Part shown: positions 10,613 through 23,092 of the stretch, piece after piece
Position numbering within the stretch: the stretch's first letter is position 1
How the letters are laid out: the number at the start of each line of letters is the position of its first letter
Assembly: GCA_038380435.1 (NCBI GenBank)
Contig: JAWZYU010000011.1
Location: 75,947,501 to 76,011,500 of the forward strand
Origin: Ryuthela nishihirai
Taxonomy: Eukaryota > Arthropoda > Arachnida > Araneae > Heptathelidae
Direction: 5' to 3'
DNA: 64,000 bases
Translations under genes and position numbers: made by a program
Notes under the pieces: generated by a model
Told to the model about the DNA's origin: nothing
Database searches by the model: none
The model's input: the letters and a program-made list of their open reading frames with translations, nothing else

Positions 10613-11640
10613 GTTGAAGGACACTGAGTTGGCTTTGCATTAGCAACACCTACGTAATACCTGGTGGGGTTACCTTTCACTCATAATACAGTCCTTACAC
10701 ATTGGGGCATCGACTCCAATAGGTGTTGCCGGGTGTCCTGTGGTAGTGCTACCCATGAGTTCCCCAATGTGTCTTGTAAATTGCCAGATGGAAGGTCAGA
10801 GCATCGAATTGTCTTTTCCAGGAGATACCAAACATGTTCAATTGGATTGAGATCAGGTGAATTGGGAAGCCATGGGAGGATGTAGAATTCACTGTCATGC
10901 TCCTGAAACCAGTTGACAACATATAGGACAGTGTGGCATGGTGCGGTTTCTCGTTAATTGATACCGGTGTTGTTTCTGAATACACTGCAATCGTGAAGGG
11001 GTGTACTTGGTCGGCAATGATAGAAAGGTAGATTGCTAATCGAGCCATTGATTCACTGTGATCAGTAGACCCAGGGCATGCCACGAAAACAGTCCCCCAA
11101 ACGGTAACACCACCATCTCCAGCCTGCTGAACATTGACGGTGCATCCTGGTGCCATTGCCTCATGCTGCTTTCTCCAAATGTGAACATGCTCATCAGCAT
11201 GATCGAGTTGGAAACAGGATTCATTTGAAAAGGCAACAGATTTTCACATGTCTCTGGTCCAGTGTTGGTGTTCATATGACCATGCAAAGCGCAGTTTCTT
11301 GTCTCACAGTCAGCATGTGTACCCATGACGGCCGTCTACTATTAAATTCCATACTAGCTAATGTCTGGCACATTGACCATTGGATATTGGTCTTGCCATT
11401 CCGACATTGTACACAGTGATAGCTGGGCCACTGCACATCGTTGCTGCTATGGGCACACGTGATTTACCACTGCTATCAACCACACGTGACCTTTGTCTGG
11501 TTGTTTGACCGCTGTTGAGTCAGTTATGGTAGACCAACTAGAAAGACAGGTCAACTAGAAAGACAGGCCATGACACTGAGGCGATCCTCAACCGTCACGT
11601 GATCAACTTAGTCCGGTAGCTGCAAACGCCACTCGATTCG
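10613..11640 (-). pseudogene. Tc1-like transposase pseudogene, element X
   Basis: On the minus strand the order is 5' end near 11640, then FSNESCFQLDHADE (first catalytic block), APGCTVNVQQAGDGGVTVWG near 11150, SIIADQVHPF near 11020, and PIEHV near 10850 with the third catalytic acidic residue. The first catalytic Asp reads Asn here, and the frame shifts at least twice. Its 5' end sequence (about 11560-11618) and 3' end (10622-10645) also bound the shorter opposite-strand relic at 18150-18543. Confidence 0.75.
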
Positions 11641-11649
11641 TTCGCACAG

Positions 11650-13490
11650 AACCTTGTATCTCGTTTTTGCGATTTTATTTCGCTTTTTTTCGTATCGTTA
11701 AATCACATGAAAAATTCCTTGTGTAGAACAAATAATGGCTGTATTCATTTTCCACTTTTTTGTTTAGCCTTTTATATAAGCGAATTTAAATTTGATAGTT
11801 AATTTAAAACTAGCTGATTTTTACAAGAAACCTATTTTTTTTCTTTCTTCATACCCCATTTAATCTAATTTGTGATAATTCTTAAAATACCAGCAGTTTC
11901 CTTAAAAAAATTAAAGGCATAATATTATAGTGTTTAGAATAAAGAGCAAAATCAGAAAACCAGAGGTGTATTTAAACGGGTGGTTTGGGATATGTATATA
12001 CAAATATATATAATTTTTAAATTCTTTTTTTTAAAACATTTAACAACTGCAAGGCATTGATTCAGAATACACCACTGGTTTTCATTTACTTACCAGTTGC
12101 GGTATCCTTAATATTTACTTATTGAGTACATTTTTTTAATCTTTTGGAAAAGAAATCGCCCGACCCAAATATAATTTAAAAAATATATACTTTCAGTGGT
12201 CACTTATTAGATAAATTTCCATGATATGCAAGCAGTAATCGAGATTTTACAGCGAAATAATTCTTAAAATTATTAAGGAAAATTGTGACAGTAGCTACGT
12301 TGCACGTTTGGCATTTAATTATGGAATATTTAATAACAGTTATTCCACTTTATATAACTGCTATCGCGTATAAACAGGTTGAAATGGAAGCAATAACCGG
12401 TACATTAAACTTTAGTAAGATAAATACTGTGAAAAGTATGAATACATTTTAGTAGTTCACATACTAATTTCCATCAATTTTGAACGAGCTAAGTTAAATA
12501 TTTCTACCTTCATAACTATTTAAATACTGAACCTCATATTTCTAAAAACCTAGATTTAATGGTTTATTTTCAATTGCATTTTCCTATGAAAAGCACAATG
12601 AAAAAATTGCTGTGCCCTATTGACAGGAGTGTACATAATAAAGTGACTGCTTATCACTTCTGATTGCCACATTTAATAGGACAGTTTAATGAACAGAAAC
12701 AGCATATTTGATAGGAATGAACATATTTTTCATCTTTATTTGATGTAGTTTACAACAAATTATTTTCAGTGCAAACATGGGCAAAATGTCCCTGAGGCAA
12801 CATAATGCAAATACAGTGAGGAATATACAGATTTGAATAAAACTTGTACTGTATTCAGCAGTAATATTTTAGAATATGATACAGAAAATTACAAAACTCA
12901 TAAAAAATTAAGATTTTCTGCATATTGATTTTAACAATATACTAGTGTATATCACAGCTTTGGAATATATTTAAGTAAATATTTCACTACACTTTTTTTT
13001 GTTTCTTTTCAACTCATAAAAGATGCCCAATGAAGATATGACAAGAAATATATTAGATCATGTAATATCAGTTCATTATAAAACATTTATCTAGTAAATT
13101 GATTTTAATGAAAATTATGTATCTCTTCTTAAAAGACTCATACATAATCTAGAACATGAAAGATATCCTAAAATTCATTAATTTTGCACTCGCATAACAC
13201 ATCACAGCTTCTGAAAGAACATAATATACTGCAAAAGTAATTTTCAGACACTAAATTTTGCCAACATTCTTGGCACTCAATAAATTTGTTTAAATTTCTT
13301 ACCAAATTTCTAATGATAATAAACAACATAAGCAACTCAAAAGCAAACACTTGACTAGGTTGACATTATTATTAAAGTCATATTTATGAAGTTACAAAAT
13401 TTTATTAACTGATCGGTCATTTAATATTGAAAAGGATCAATACAACCTAATTCTCATGAACCACCTGAAATAAGCAATATATAATATAGA
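11650..13490. other. AT-rich non-coding stretch
   Basis: Very AT-rich with many short poly-A/T runs. No transposase motif, SINE head or splice-bounded exon was recognised. Consistent with intron. Confidence 0.6.
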
Positions 13491-13499
13491 TAATATTTC

Positions 13500-13634
13500 T
13501 TCAAATTGAGAATGTCAGTAAAAGGATGATTATTTTAGTTAGAGCAAATAATGGGTGTTGCAAACTGATGACGAGTCAGATTGAACACCTATATCTAAGA
13601 GATAATGTTGAACCCAAAAAAAATAACTTGTTGG
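13500..13634 (+). repeat. Left arm of an inverted repeat (with 15142-15280)
   Basis: Shared order, with the other arm reverse complemented: 'gtca.taaaaggatgatta', then 'agtcagattgaa', then 'gttgaacccaaaa'. A third, shorter relative lies at 14008-14085 in the same orientation as this arm. Identity is roughly 75-80% by eye. Confidence 0.6.
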
Positions 13635-14300
13635 TTACAACAGTTTAAAATGGTATAAAAATTAGTGTCATTTTTTCTTCACAGAATATTGGTAAAATTC
13701 AGCTTTCATAACTCTTTAAAAAGGTATATTAAAGGTTCTAAAGGTTATGTATTTTCAGGTGAATAGGAGAAAATGAATTAAAGAGAATACGAATTTTACA
13801 TCTTTCAAATACATGTATGAGCCTGAAGCATAACAATGGGAGAACACATTAGTTAATCATGCATAATTTATTTACTGCATAGGCTCAGGTAATAAATATG
13901 TTAAGACAGAGAATATTGCTGTTTGCAAAGTCAAAATTAATAGATTATTGTAAATGGCATATTAAGTTCAAGGTACAAAAATTGCCAAATGATATAATTT
14001 TTTTTGAGTGACTTGACTAGGGAATTCAAACCTGGGAACTGGATACCAATATGCAACAGATAATATTGAATCCACAAACAACTTTTTTTCTTCTTTATAA
14101 TTATAGAAATGTATTATGTGCTCATATATATCAACATATATTATATTTCTTTTCGAAAATCTCTAGCTAGCAATCACAGCCAGATAAAGCAAGCATTATA
14201 TATTCATATATATAATATTGTTAAATTACAGTCCATAAATACTCTCAACCTCATAGAGCTGTATTGTCGTGTGAAAATCCAGTAAACTCTTGGTGGCACA

Positions 14301-14600
14301 GTGGCAGGTGTGGCTCAGTTGGTAGAATGCCAGATTCATAATCTGCTGTTCCCAGGTTTGAATCCCATCTGGGATCTTATCTGTCAATAGGGGACACTGA
14401 TGGGTTTGGAAAAGACACCATCTATAGAATGAGACATTAAGCCATGGGCCCCATACCCTGTGTATGTTAAAAAAACACTCTGGATAGCCTTGATGGGAGG
14501 CTACCACCTCTCCAGTGTGCTGCCTCCCCTAAACTATCAGCCCTTGGGAACTGGCCATTTAGCCCATTGTATGAAAGGAAGTGCCATTCAGAGGTTAATA
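14301..14600 (+). mobile_element. tRNA-derived SINE, family A, full-length copy
   Basis: The head contains GTGTGGCTCAGTTGGTAG (A box) and GGTTTGAATCCC (B box). The body has 'ccccataccctgtgtatg', 'gatgggaggctacc' and a 3' region 'gggaactggccatttagccc', ending near a 'taataaaaa' tail at about 14600. This copy defines the family orientation and length (about 300 bp). Confidence 0.85.
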
Positions 14601-14644
14601 AAAAACAACTGGTAGACACATAGTATTCTAATATATACATAGTA

Positions 14645-14850
14645 TATGGCCGAGTGGTTAGCGCACTTGGCTACTGATCTAAGGGACCTGGGTTCGAGCC
14701 CCGGGTAAGGCATGGCTGTTTGTGTCGTTTTTCTGCCGAGGTCCTGCCGTCCTCTCAGACCTTCTACTATGGCATATAAACTGACAGGCTCCTGTCAGAC
14801 CTTTGTGGCAAGCAGCTGCTTGAGGGGGTATTTTTTTTTGTATTTTGTGT
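14645..14850 (+). mobile_element. tRNA-derived SINE, family B, best copy
   Basis: The head is tRNA-like: TATGGCCGAGTGGTTAGCGC (A box) and GGGTTCGAGCCCCGGG (B box within a paired T arm). This is followed by 'taaggcatggctgtttg', 'ccgtcctctcagac' and 'gacaggctcctgtcagac', which contains its own short inverted repeat. The tail is T-rich. The A box with a Leu/Ser-like GGCCGAGTGG suggests that tRNA class as ancestor. Confidence 0.85.
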
Positions 14851-15141
14851 TGCATTAGATTTTTTTATAAACCTTTAGAATGATTTTGTAAATAAAACTA
14901 ATTTTCATTAGGTAATGGTTATAAACTGAAAGTCCACTCTCACTACAAGTATTCAGCAATATAAATTAATATCTGATTAATTAAATTTTAATGTTTCCAT
15001 ACTATTTTTGAATTTAAGCTTTAATGACATTATCTGCTATTTCATGGACATAAAAACAACATGAAAATATTTTTTTTTTCCCATAGAATAACCAAAAATT
15101 AAAGGGTTTTAAATTTAGAAAAAATTCATTAAATTAGAAAG

Positions 15142-15280
15142 AAAAATAACTGGTTTTGGGTTCAACAATATCTTTTGCATATTGGATTTCAATCTGACTA
15201 AGCCATTAATAGTAACATCCATTATCTGATCTACATAAAATAATAAATAATCATCCTTTTATTGACATTTTCAATTTCAA
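15142..15280 (-). repeat. Right arm of an inverted repeat (with 13500-13634)
   Basis: Reverse complement of the left arm, with 'gggttcaacaatatc' and 'tcatccttttattgac' as landmarks. The spacer of about 1.5 kb contains the two SINEs at 14301 and 14645. Confidence 0.6.
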
Positions 15281-15575
15281 AAATTGTGATCGACATGATA
15301 TACTCTAAAGACTGATAAAACCTGTTCCTATGGATACATAGTTACTCTACCTAGATATATGAAATATATATATTATGAATAAGAATACAAGTACAAATTT
15401 TGCAGTTCAAACAAGTGCTGATAGCATATTTATGTCTAAACTACTTTTCCCTTCAACGTATAAAACTTATTAGCTCAAAAACAAAAAAGATTGCCAAGAG
15501 AATTGTTTGTGCAAAGAATATCAAACATGGACTCGACAATTTTTGTGGGCAACGACAAATATCTGGTTTGCCCCT

Positions 15576-15732
15576 TAAAAATAAAAAAGTACCCCCTCAA
15601 GCAACTGCTTGCCACATAGGTCTGACAGGAGCCTGTCAGTTTACATGCCATAGTAGAAGGTCTGAGCAGATGGCAGGACCTCAGCAGAAAAACAACATGC
15701 ACATCCATGCCTTACCCGGGGCTCGAACCCAG
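15576..15732 (-). mobile_element. SINE family B, 5'-truncated copy
   Basis: The reverse complement contains 'ggttcgagccccgggtaagg', 'ctgaggtcctgcc' and 'tttacatgccatag' in complement, then the T-rich tail. The A-box half of the tRNA head is missing and replaced by unrelated sequence. Confidence 0.75.
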
Positions 15733-15907
15733 TTTATGAAATGAAAAATGCTAGCATTCAGTAATTAACCTGATCATCCACACATTTATAGCAATTTGCA
15801 AAAGTATTAAATATGAGTAGTTAAAATATCAAATAATTCATGCTCTCAACTTCAAAACTAGGCCAAACAAATTGTATTGTGTTTGTGATCAAAGGAACAT
15901 GAATTGA

Positions 15908-16055
15908 AGTCCCAGGTAAGGCATGGATGTTTGTATTGCGCCTTTCTGCTGAGATCACACCTTCCTCTCAGACCTCTAAGGCATATTACACTGGCAGGCT
16001 CCTGTCAGACCTCTGTGGGAAGCAGTTGTTTGAGGAGGTATTTATATTTTTCATG
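15908..16055 (+). mobile_element. SINE family B, 5'-truncated copy
   Basis: It starts within the T-arm region ('gtcccaggtaaggcatggat') and runs through 'ggcaggctcctgtcagacc' to 'gtttgaggaggtatttat'. It is opposite in orientation to the copy at 15576-15732, about 180 bp away, so the two form a loose inverted pair. It lies just beside the THAP fragment. Confidence 0.75.
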
Positions 16056-16095
16056 TAAAACATTTGCATCAATAAAGTCGAAAAAAAAATTCAGT

Positions 16096-16217
16096 TAATT
16101 AGTTTTCCAATGCCATTCGCAGCGCTGGGGCTCTTGTTTAGGAATAGTAAAAGTTGAGGTATGTTGTTCTCCATCATAGTTGGACCGGCATCCAGCAACA
16201 CTACAGTGTCTAGGCAT
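16096..16217 (-). pseudogene. THAP zinc-finger domain fragment
   Basis: Reading the minus strand from an ATG at 16217-16215 gives a 40-residue product beginning MPRHCSVAGCRSNYDG and reaching PKQEPQRCEWHW before a stop at about 16098. THAP domains start M-P-x-x-C-x-V-x-x-C, contain an N-Y motif soon after, and have an F-P near residue 30 and a Trp near 40. All are recognisable except that the F-P reads I-P. The second half with the C-x2-H pair is absent. It could be an exon fragment of a THAP gene or of a P-element-like transposon, or a retrocopy piece. Local GC is well above its flanks. A family B SINE lies immediately beyond the stop. Confidence 0.6.
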
Positions 16218-16380
16218 GATTTCCTCACCTATGAATTGCAAGGGACCAGTAAATTATTCTATTCACATTCCTCTTTACGTCAAAAAAGTAAAAGTACTGA
16301 GCAACTTACAACATTAAATGTGGTTTTCATTCTTTGATGAATAAAATGTGAATATTACTACAAATCATTGACTAATTATC

Positions 16381-16590
16381 TTAATAGTCATGGTATGTAA
16401 GAGAATTAAAAGTCTGTAGCTCTATATAATGATTGAAATTCTTGTTAATGATAAAAATTTGGGAACTAATGTAATACATAATCTTAATATTTAATAGTTA
16501 TGGTATGCAAGAGAATGGAAAGTGTGCAGCTCTATATAATAAGTGAAATTTTTTTAGTGATAAAAATTTGTGAATTAATGTAATACGTTG
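16381..16590 (+). repeat. 110-bp tandem duplication
   Basis: Two units, with 'tggtatg' at 16391 and 16501. Each contains 'aagagaat..aaagt.tg.agctctatataat' and 'tgataaaaatttg'. They are about 85% alike. Confidence 0.75.
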
Positions 16591-16599
16591 TACATTTTG

Positions 16600-18110
16600 C
16601 AGGTCTCATATGGTGTTATTCACAGAAACAAAAAAAAAACCATAGTTATCAAACAAATAAAAACAACACAAGCATCATTTATTAACTGCACTGCACAAGT
16701 AACATTTCTGTTCATACTACTTTATCAGTGCTGTTAAAGTAGTCAAAATCATTTTCAATTAGAAACAAGTCAGTTATGAATTTGGTCAATATTATTAACT
16801 CATGTACCAGGCAGGAAATTTACTAAATCTGAACATTTAAAAAAAAAGCTTGTCAGCAGGAATTAAAAATCATGATTGATCAATTGTTTATTAAACAGAA
16901 CATTCTATCACTCTATAGCAAAGCTTTGTTTATATGATTCGAAAAACAGGATATATTAATTGGCTATTCCCCTAATAATCTAATGAAGGCCACAGAAAAA
17001 TTCAATATTGATTTCTCAGACAATAATTAGTATGGTGACTATAAAATACCTCTAAGGTGATACAGCAAGGTAGGTAAATATAGGGCCATATCATAGCTGT
17101 ATCAGAAAACTCTGTGCAAAAGAGAAATGATTTACTCAAGAGATCTGGTAGCTACTCTCAAAGCAAAATCACGTAACAAAATGTTACTTAAGTTTTAAAA
17201 AGCAATTGCTCATTTCTCAACTCATATAATAATTGTGTAACACATTAGTAATATTTATGTATAATTGCACTACCACTTTAAAATGTGACTTTTACCAGAG
17301 CATTAAAAAAAACTGTAATTTGATAAACCAGTGATAAGAGGCATGAGTTTAATAGCAAAATATCATGGATAAATTAAAATATGCTGTTATTAGCAATGAA
17401 AGAATAAGTTTTTGCAATTTCTGCATTTAAAATATTGTCAATTAATACCAGAGGTCCCTATGCTCAGATCAGATTTTATGATCATATCTATGCAAGTAAC
17501 ATATATAAAAGTTACTGAACAGTTGTGTTTAGTATTCACAAAGATTACATTTGATTATTGATAGCATTTCATATCACAACTGTGCTCTTTCGATGGCACT
17601 ATTCAAATATAAAAATTTAAAGGACATTAAGTTCTGCTCTGAAATAATTCTAAAAGTTAATTTCAGCAAAGGAATCTACGACGTTACCTGTTAATTTAAA
17701 GCATACATTAGAAAAAATAGTTTTTACTATACAAAACATTGGAAAATTTATTTGCAGTTTAATACTTAAAAAAATAAATCAGGGGATTCAAAAATAACTA
17801 TTGTAGCGGTTCATATTTCGATACAGGCAATTTCAATTTTTCACTCTATAAAAAAATTACGTATATTACTAAGTTTAATTCCTTCAATCAAAACAGCGAT
17901 AAGTTATATAAGGGCAGCCAAAAAAGTTTCTAACTTAATGAAAGACCATCTCATTCAACCACACCATCATTCAACACGTTGAAACTAGGCCTAAGAGAGC
18001 AATGCACTCAAAACACTTTTCAAGCACTAAATAATTACCTTTATCAAACCACTAACTACAGGAAATATTTCATGCTACAAATAATAATAATAATGAGAAA
18101 TGCTTACCTC
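16600..18110. other. AT-rich non-coding stretch
   Basis: No recognisable coding or element structure. On the minus strand a consensus-like splice donor (AAAGAG/GTAAGC) occurs near 18110, but no supporting acceptor or homology could be established. Confidence 0.5.
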
Positions 18111-18149
18111 TTTGGGGTAATCCAAATGTAGTTTGAAGAAAAACACTAT

Positions 18150-18543
18150 TGCAGTCCCATTTCCACAATGAACGAAGCAATCGACTGTATCATGCACCTC
18201 GGACTAAGTTGATCACGTGATATTCCAGTGTCATGGCCTGTCTTTCGCGTGGGCCTCGTGGTAGACTCGTAGTACCACAGAATGGGAGCAGTTCACCATG
18301 GCGGCTGTTATAGAGATACTGGAATCTGAATATCGTGCCACCACAAACATGTCACATTGGGAATCGAAAAGCTCGAGACACCAACCCATTCTTCCTCGAC
18401 GTAATGCGGAAACTGATTGCCACATGTGCGTTCTACAATCGTATATCGGCCGTTCACGACCTTGTGCCATCACCATGACCACAAACCAGTCCATTCCTAT
18501 ATATGAAAGGAATTTTGCTAATGTAAAGCCAACTCAGTGTATA
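18150..18543 (+). mobile_element. Element Y, internally rearranged relative of Tc1 element X
   Basis: The 5' part carries 'cggactaagttgatcacgtg' and 'cagtgtcatggcctgtcttt', matching element X at 11560-11618. The 3' part (18516-18539) matches 10622-10645 in complement, 23 of 24 bases. The intervening 270 bp is not like X, so Y is a deletion or replacement derivative. X and Y face each other across 6.5 kb. Confidence 0.5.
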
Positions 18544-18949
18544 TCAGATTTTGTTTTCAGAGATCTTTAAATATAAGGACTTAAGATATAAATGAGCTAT
18601 CAAATTAAAGGCGCAACCAATGGAGGGAAAATAAACACTCCACATTCTGATATTTTAACTTTGAGCGAAATGGTGGGAGAAACACGGATTTCTGGACACG
18701 TAATGCCTGTTTCAGTTGATACTCCTCAATGTTTTCAAATTCAGGCTATCAAAATATCGAATTTCTTTCTTAAATAGTTGAAAATTTCTGAAACACAGTT
18801 GGATCAGGATTTGGCTTACTTGGCACTCTAGGCTCGTTAAACAGCTCGTGAACTGTTGTTTCTATGTTCGAGTCTCCAATGTGCCTGCATTGAAACTTTC
18901 TCCGCTAACTTCTATGATGTTATCTTTAGAAAAACGAGACCCCCCAGGG

Positions 18950-19206
18950 GTTAGGAAAGACCACTGTCCATCGGATGGGGCATTAACTTGTGACCCCGTG
19001 TGCACGTGAATTGCAACCTATACACGTCAATGACAGCGGTAGATGACTTCGGCGACAGCCTTCCATCTGTCTCCTAAGAGCAATGTATTGGATCCCCTTC
19101 CACTATACAGCTCTGAATCGTTGGGGACCTTGTTACATTAGCCATTTGTGTATGCATCCCATTCATTTAGCCCATTGCGTATGCAAAAAATACAGCTCAA
19201 AGGTGA
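18950..19206 (+). mobile_element. SINE family A, 5'-damaged copy
   Basis: Landmarks in order: 'ccatcggatggggcattaa', 'acttgtgaccccgtgtgcac', 'cagccttccatctgtctcc', 'gttggggaccttg' and 'catttagcccattg'. These match the body and 3' end of the family A copies. No recognisable tRNA head remains. Confidence 0.65.
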
Positions 19207-20623
19207 AACAAACCACAGAAGCTCAAGCAGCTCTTACTAACTTCGCCAGCAATATATTTGAATAAATATATTGGCCTTTGTACTTACGTGTTCATAGAAT
19301 ATATACATCTTATTACTCCTAACCCATAATACCATATATATGTCCTCCCTTGGGGTTGTTTCCATTCGTCGTCCACTATTGAATCGTTTGAATGTTCTCT
19401 GTCCATGTTGGAATCTATGCTAAAGAATATGCACCAGTTAATGACTTACATTAAGCTATCTGGAACAATTGCTTGACTTTGGCCTGTCTAGAGACGACCT
19501 ACAGCTCTCCACGACACTTCTTCCGACAAATGGTATCTGGTAGACATACCCAACAAATCTTCTATCTCGACAACTCCTCCTGGCACTTCGTAGTAGAACT
19601 GGAAAACAGGCAATAATAATGTTTCATAGTTCACTGTGAATCGACAGAATATGACAGGTTCTATGTGATTTCATAGTGTATCACAGGTTCCATGTGATTC
19701 CATAAAATATGACAGGATATACATGACTAAATTGAATGACAGGTTCTATATAATTCCATAGATTTACCAGATTCTGTGTGATTCCATACAATATTACAAG
19801 TTCTGTGTGAGTCAACATAATATGACAAGTTATATGTGAATCCATAGAATATGAGAGATTCTATGAGACTCCATAGAACATGATGTCATAGTATGTAAGG
19901 TCTTATGTGATTCTATGGAATATGAAATATTCTATGCTATTCTATGGAATATGAAATATTCTATGTGATTCTACAGAATATGAGGGGCTCTATGTGATTT
20001 CATAGAACATGACGTATTTTATATGACAAGTTCTATCTCATACCATAGACTGATACGTGATGTTATACAATAATGCAAATACTGTGATGCATGTGATACT
20101 ATAAAATGTTAGAGATTCTATGCTATACTACAGAATATGGCAGATATGCGATTAAAATGAATATGACAGGCTACGTGATTCCATAGAAGTTGCGAGGTTC
20201 AATTGAAATTAATAGACTATGACAGGTTTCATGTAATATTATAGAATATGTCAGGATCTACATGATTCCATAAATTATGACATGTTCTATTCGATTCCAC
20301 AGAACATGATAGGTTCTATGTGATTCCTCAGTACATGCCAGCTCTTATGTGATTCCATAGACTATGTCAGGTCCTATGCCAATCCATAGAATATGGAAGA
20401 TTTTACGTGATTTTATAGAATATGACAGGTCCTATGTGATGCCATATAAAATGTTAGGTTTTATGCATTACCATAGAATATCACGTATTCTATGAGACTC
20501 AATAGAATATGACATATTCTATGGGACTCAATAGAACATGACAAGTTCTACATCATACCATAGATTATGAGAGATTATATGTGATTCTGCAGAATATGAA
20601 AGGTTATACGTTATTCTACAGAT

Positions 20624-20856
20624 CAGTGGTTCTCAAACTTTTATGCTTCACGTACCCCCTGTAAATGTGTATGTAACTGGCGTACCCCTTGTATAGATAG
20701 ATAAAACTATAGTTATAGTATAACAATGAGAATAAAATAAAACTTATATATATATATACACATTAAATTTTGTACTTAACTTACATCTAGCGACTTTTGA
20801 GATCTCACAGCACACCCAAAAAAATTTTACCGCGTACCCCACGTTGAGAACTCCTA
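20624..20856 (+). mobile_element. Non-autonomous hAT element, family 1, copy 2
   Basis: Starts CAGTGGTTCTCAAAC and ends TTGAGAACTCCTA. Flanks ctacagat and ctgtagat (6 of 8) fit a mutated 8-bp target duplication inside a repeat unit. Shorter than copy 1 through an internal loss. Confidence 0.85.
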
Positions 20857-21836
20857 CTGTAGATTATGCCAGGTTCTAATTAATTATAGTATGACAGGCA
20901 ATGCGATTCGATAGAATTTCATAGGCTCTATGTCAACTGAGAGAATACAACAGGTTTTATGTAATTCCATAGAATGTGACAAGTCTACATGATCCTATAA
21001 AATATAACAAGTTGTATGTGATTCCATAGAATATATCAGGTGCTATGTGATTCCTCATACACACAGATTCTATTTCTATATTCTATAACATATGACAAAT
21101 TCCATGTTATTCCATACAATATGCATATATTTTGCTATTCCATAAAATATGACAGGTTCTATGAGATTCCTTGGAATATGACAGGTTCTACATGAAGCAT
21201 AGAATATTATAGGTTGTACGTTATTCCATTGAATATGTCAGCTGCTATGTCATTCTATAGAATATGACAGATTCTATGTCATTCCATAGCCTTTTACGGT
21301 ATGTTATTCCATAAAATATGACAGATTCTAAGCGATAGAATATAACAGATTCTACATCAAGCATAGAATATAACAAGCTGTACGTGATTCTAAGGAATAT
21401 GTCAGGTACTATGTCATATGAATAATCATGTAGATACATTCATATATATGATTCTATGTCATTCCATAGCATATGCATATTCCGTTCCGAAAAATATCAC
21501 AGGTTCTAGGTGTTTCCATGGAATATAACAGGTTCTATGTGATTCTATAGAATAGGAAAGCGTTTATGTGACTATAGAATATGACAAGTCCTCTGTGAAT
21601 CCATATAATATGATAGGTTCTGTGTGTTTCCATAAAATGTGTCATATTCTATATGACTCAATAGAATATGCCATATTCTATGTGATTGAATAGAATATGA
21701 CAATTCTATGTCATACCAAAGACTTTGAGAGAATCTCTGTGATTCTATAAACTATGACAGGTTCTATGTAATTCTATAGAATATAAAATGGTCTATGTGA
21801 CTATAGAATATGACAGGTCCTATGTCATTCTGTAGA

Positions 21837-21945
21837 ACATGATAGGTTCTATGTGATTCAATAGAACCTGATAGGTTCTATGTGATTCAATAGAACATGA
21901 TAGGTTCTATGTGATTCAATAGAACATGATAGGTTCTATGTGTTT
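21837..21945 (+). repeat. Local expansion of near-identical 29-bp units
   Basis: GATAGGTTCTATGTGATTCA recurs exactly at 21841, 21870 and 21899, and starts again at 21928, a strict 29-bp period. This fixes the unit length of the array. Confidence 0.95.
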
Positions 21946-22915
21946 CCACAGTGCATGCCAGGTCTTATGTGAATCCACAGAATATGACATATTCTGTGCG
22001 ATTCCATAGAATGTGACAGATTATATGATTTTTTTATCACAATGAGATATTCTATGTCATTCTTTAGAATATGAGAAGTTTTATTTGATTCTATGGAATA
22101 TGACACTTTCAATGCGATTAAATAGAGTACAACATGTTCTATGGAATTTCCCAGAACATGCCAGGTCCTATTTGATTCTATAGAATATGAAAGAATATAT
22201 GTGGTTCTATAGAACATGACAGGCTGTATGTGATTCCAGAGAATATGACATATTTTATATGACAAGTTCTATGTCCTACCACAGATTATGAGAGTTTCCA
22301 TGTGATTCTATACAATATAGCAGGTACTGTGATTCTATATAATATAAGAGGTTATATGTTATACTACAAAATATGGAAGATTCCATGTGATCGGATAGAG
22401 TATGACATGCTATGAGATTCCATATAATCTGGGAGTTTCTATGTCAATTGATAGACTATGGCAGGTTTTATGTAATTCCATAGAAATATGACAGATCTAC
22501 ATGATTCTATGGAATATAACAGGTTGTATGTGAAACCATAGAATATGTCATGTGCTATGTGATACCACAGAATACGACAGATTCTGTTTCAATCCATAGA
22601 ATATGGCATATTCTATATCAATCCATAGCATATGCAAATATTGTGTTATTCCATAAAATATGACAGGTTCTATATGATTCCATAGAATATGACAGTCTAT
22701 ATGAGGCATAGAACATAACATTCTGTACGTGATTCCTTCCATTGATTATGTGAGATATGTCATTCTATAGAATATGACAGATTTTCTGTCGTTCCATGGG
22801 ATATGCATATATTATGTAATTCCATAAAATATGATATGATTTCATAGAATATGACAGGTTGTACATGAAGCACAGAATATAACAGGTTGTGCGTTATTCT
22901 ATTGAATATGTAAGG

Positions 22916-23092
22916 CAGGGGTGCTCAACATTTTGGAAGACGTGGGCGAATTTAAAAATTTGTAACTTGTCACCCTATTATATATATATACATTTTTAAA
23001 ATATTTTTTGGAAGCTTCGTTGTGTTCGCGGTCCACAATTAAGGGTCTGGCAGAACACAAGTGGCCCACGGGCCATGGTTTGAGCACCCCTG
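22916..23092 (+). mobile_element. Non-autonomous hAT element, family 2 (CAGGGGTGCTCAAC ends)
   Basis: Starts CAGGGGTGCTCAACATTTT and ends GTTTGAGCACCCCTG. An exact 8-bp duplication, atgtaagg, occurs at 22908-22915 and 23093-23100. The 177-bp body includes 'cgcggtccacaattaaggg' and 'gtggcccacgggcc', typical of short hAT derivatives. Inserted in the 29-bp array. Confidence 0.92.

Noticed and set aside
18114..18213. Possible minus-strand exon with a GTAAGC donor, reading FVHCGNGTAIVFFFKLH
   Set aside because: The donor is good but the acceptor lacks a pyrimidine tract, its boundary coincides with the end of element Y, and I recognise no protein. Not reported as a gene.
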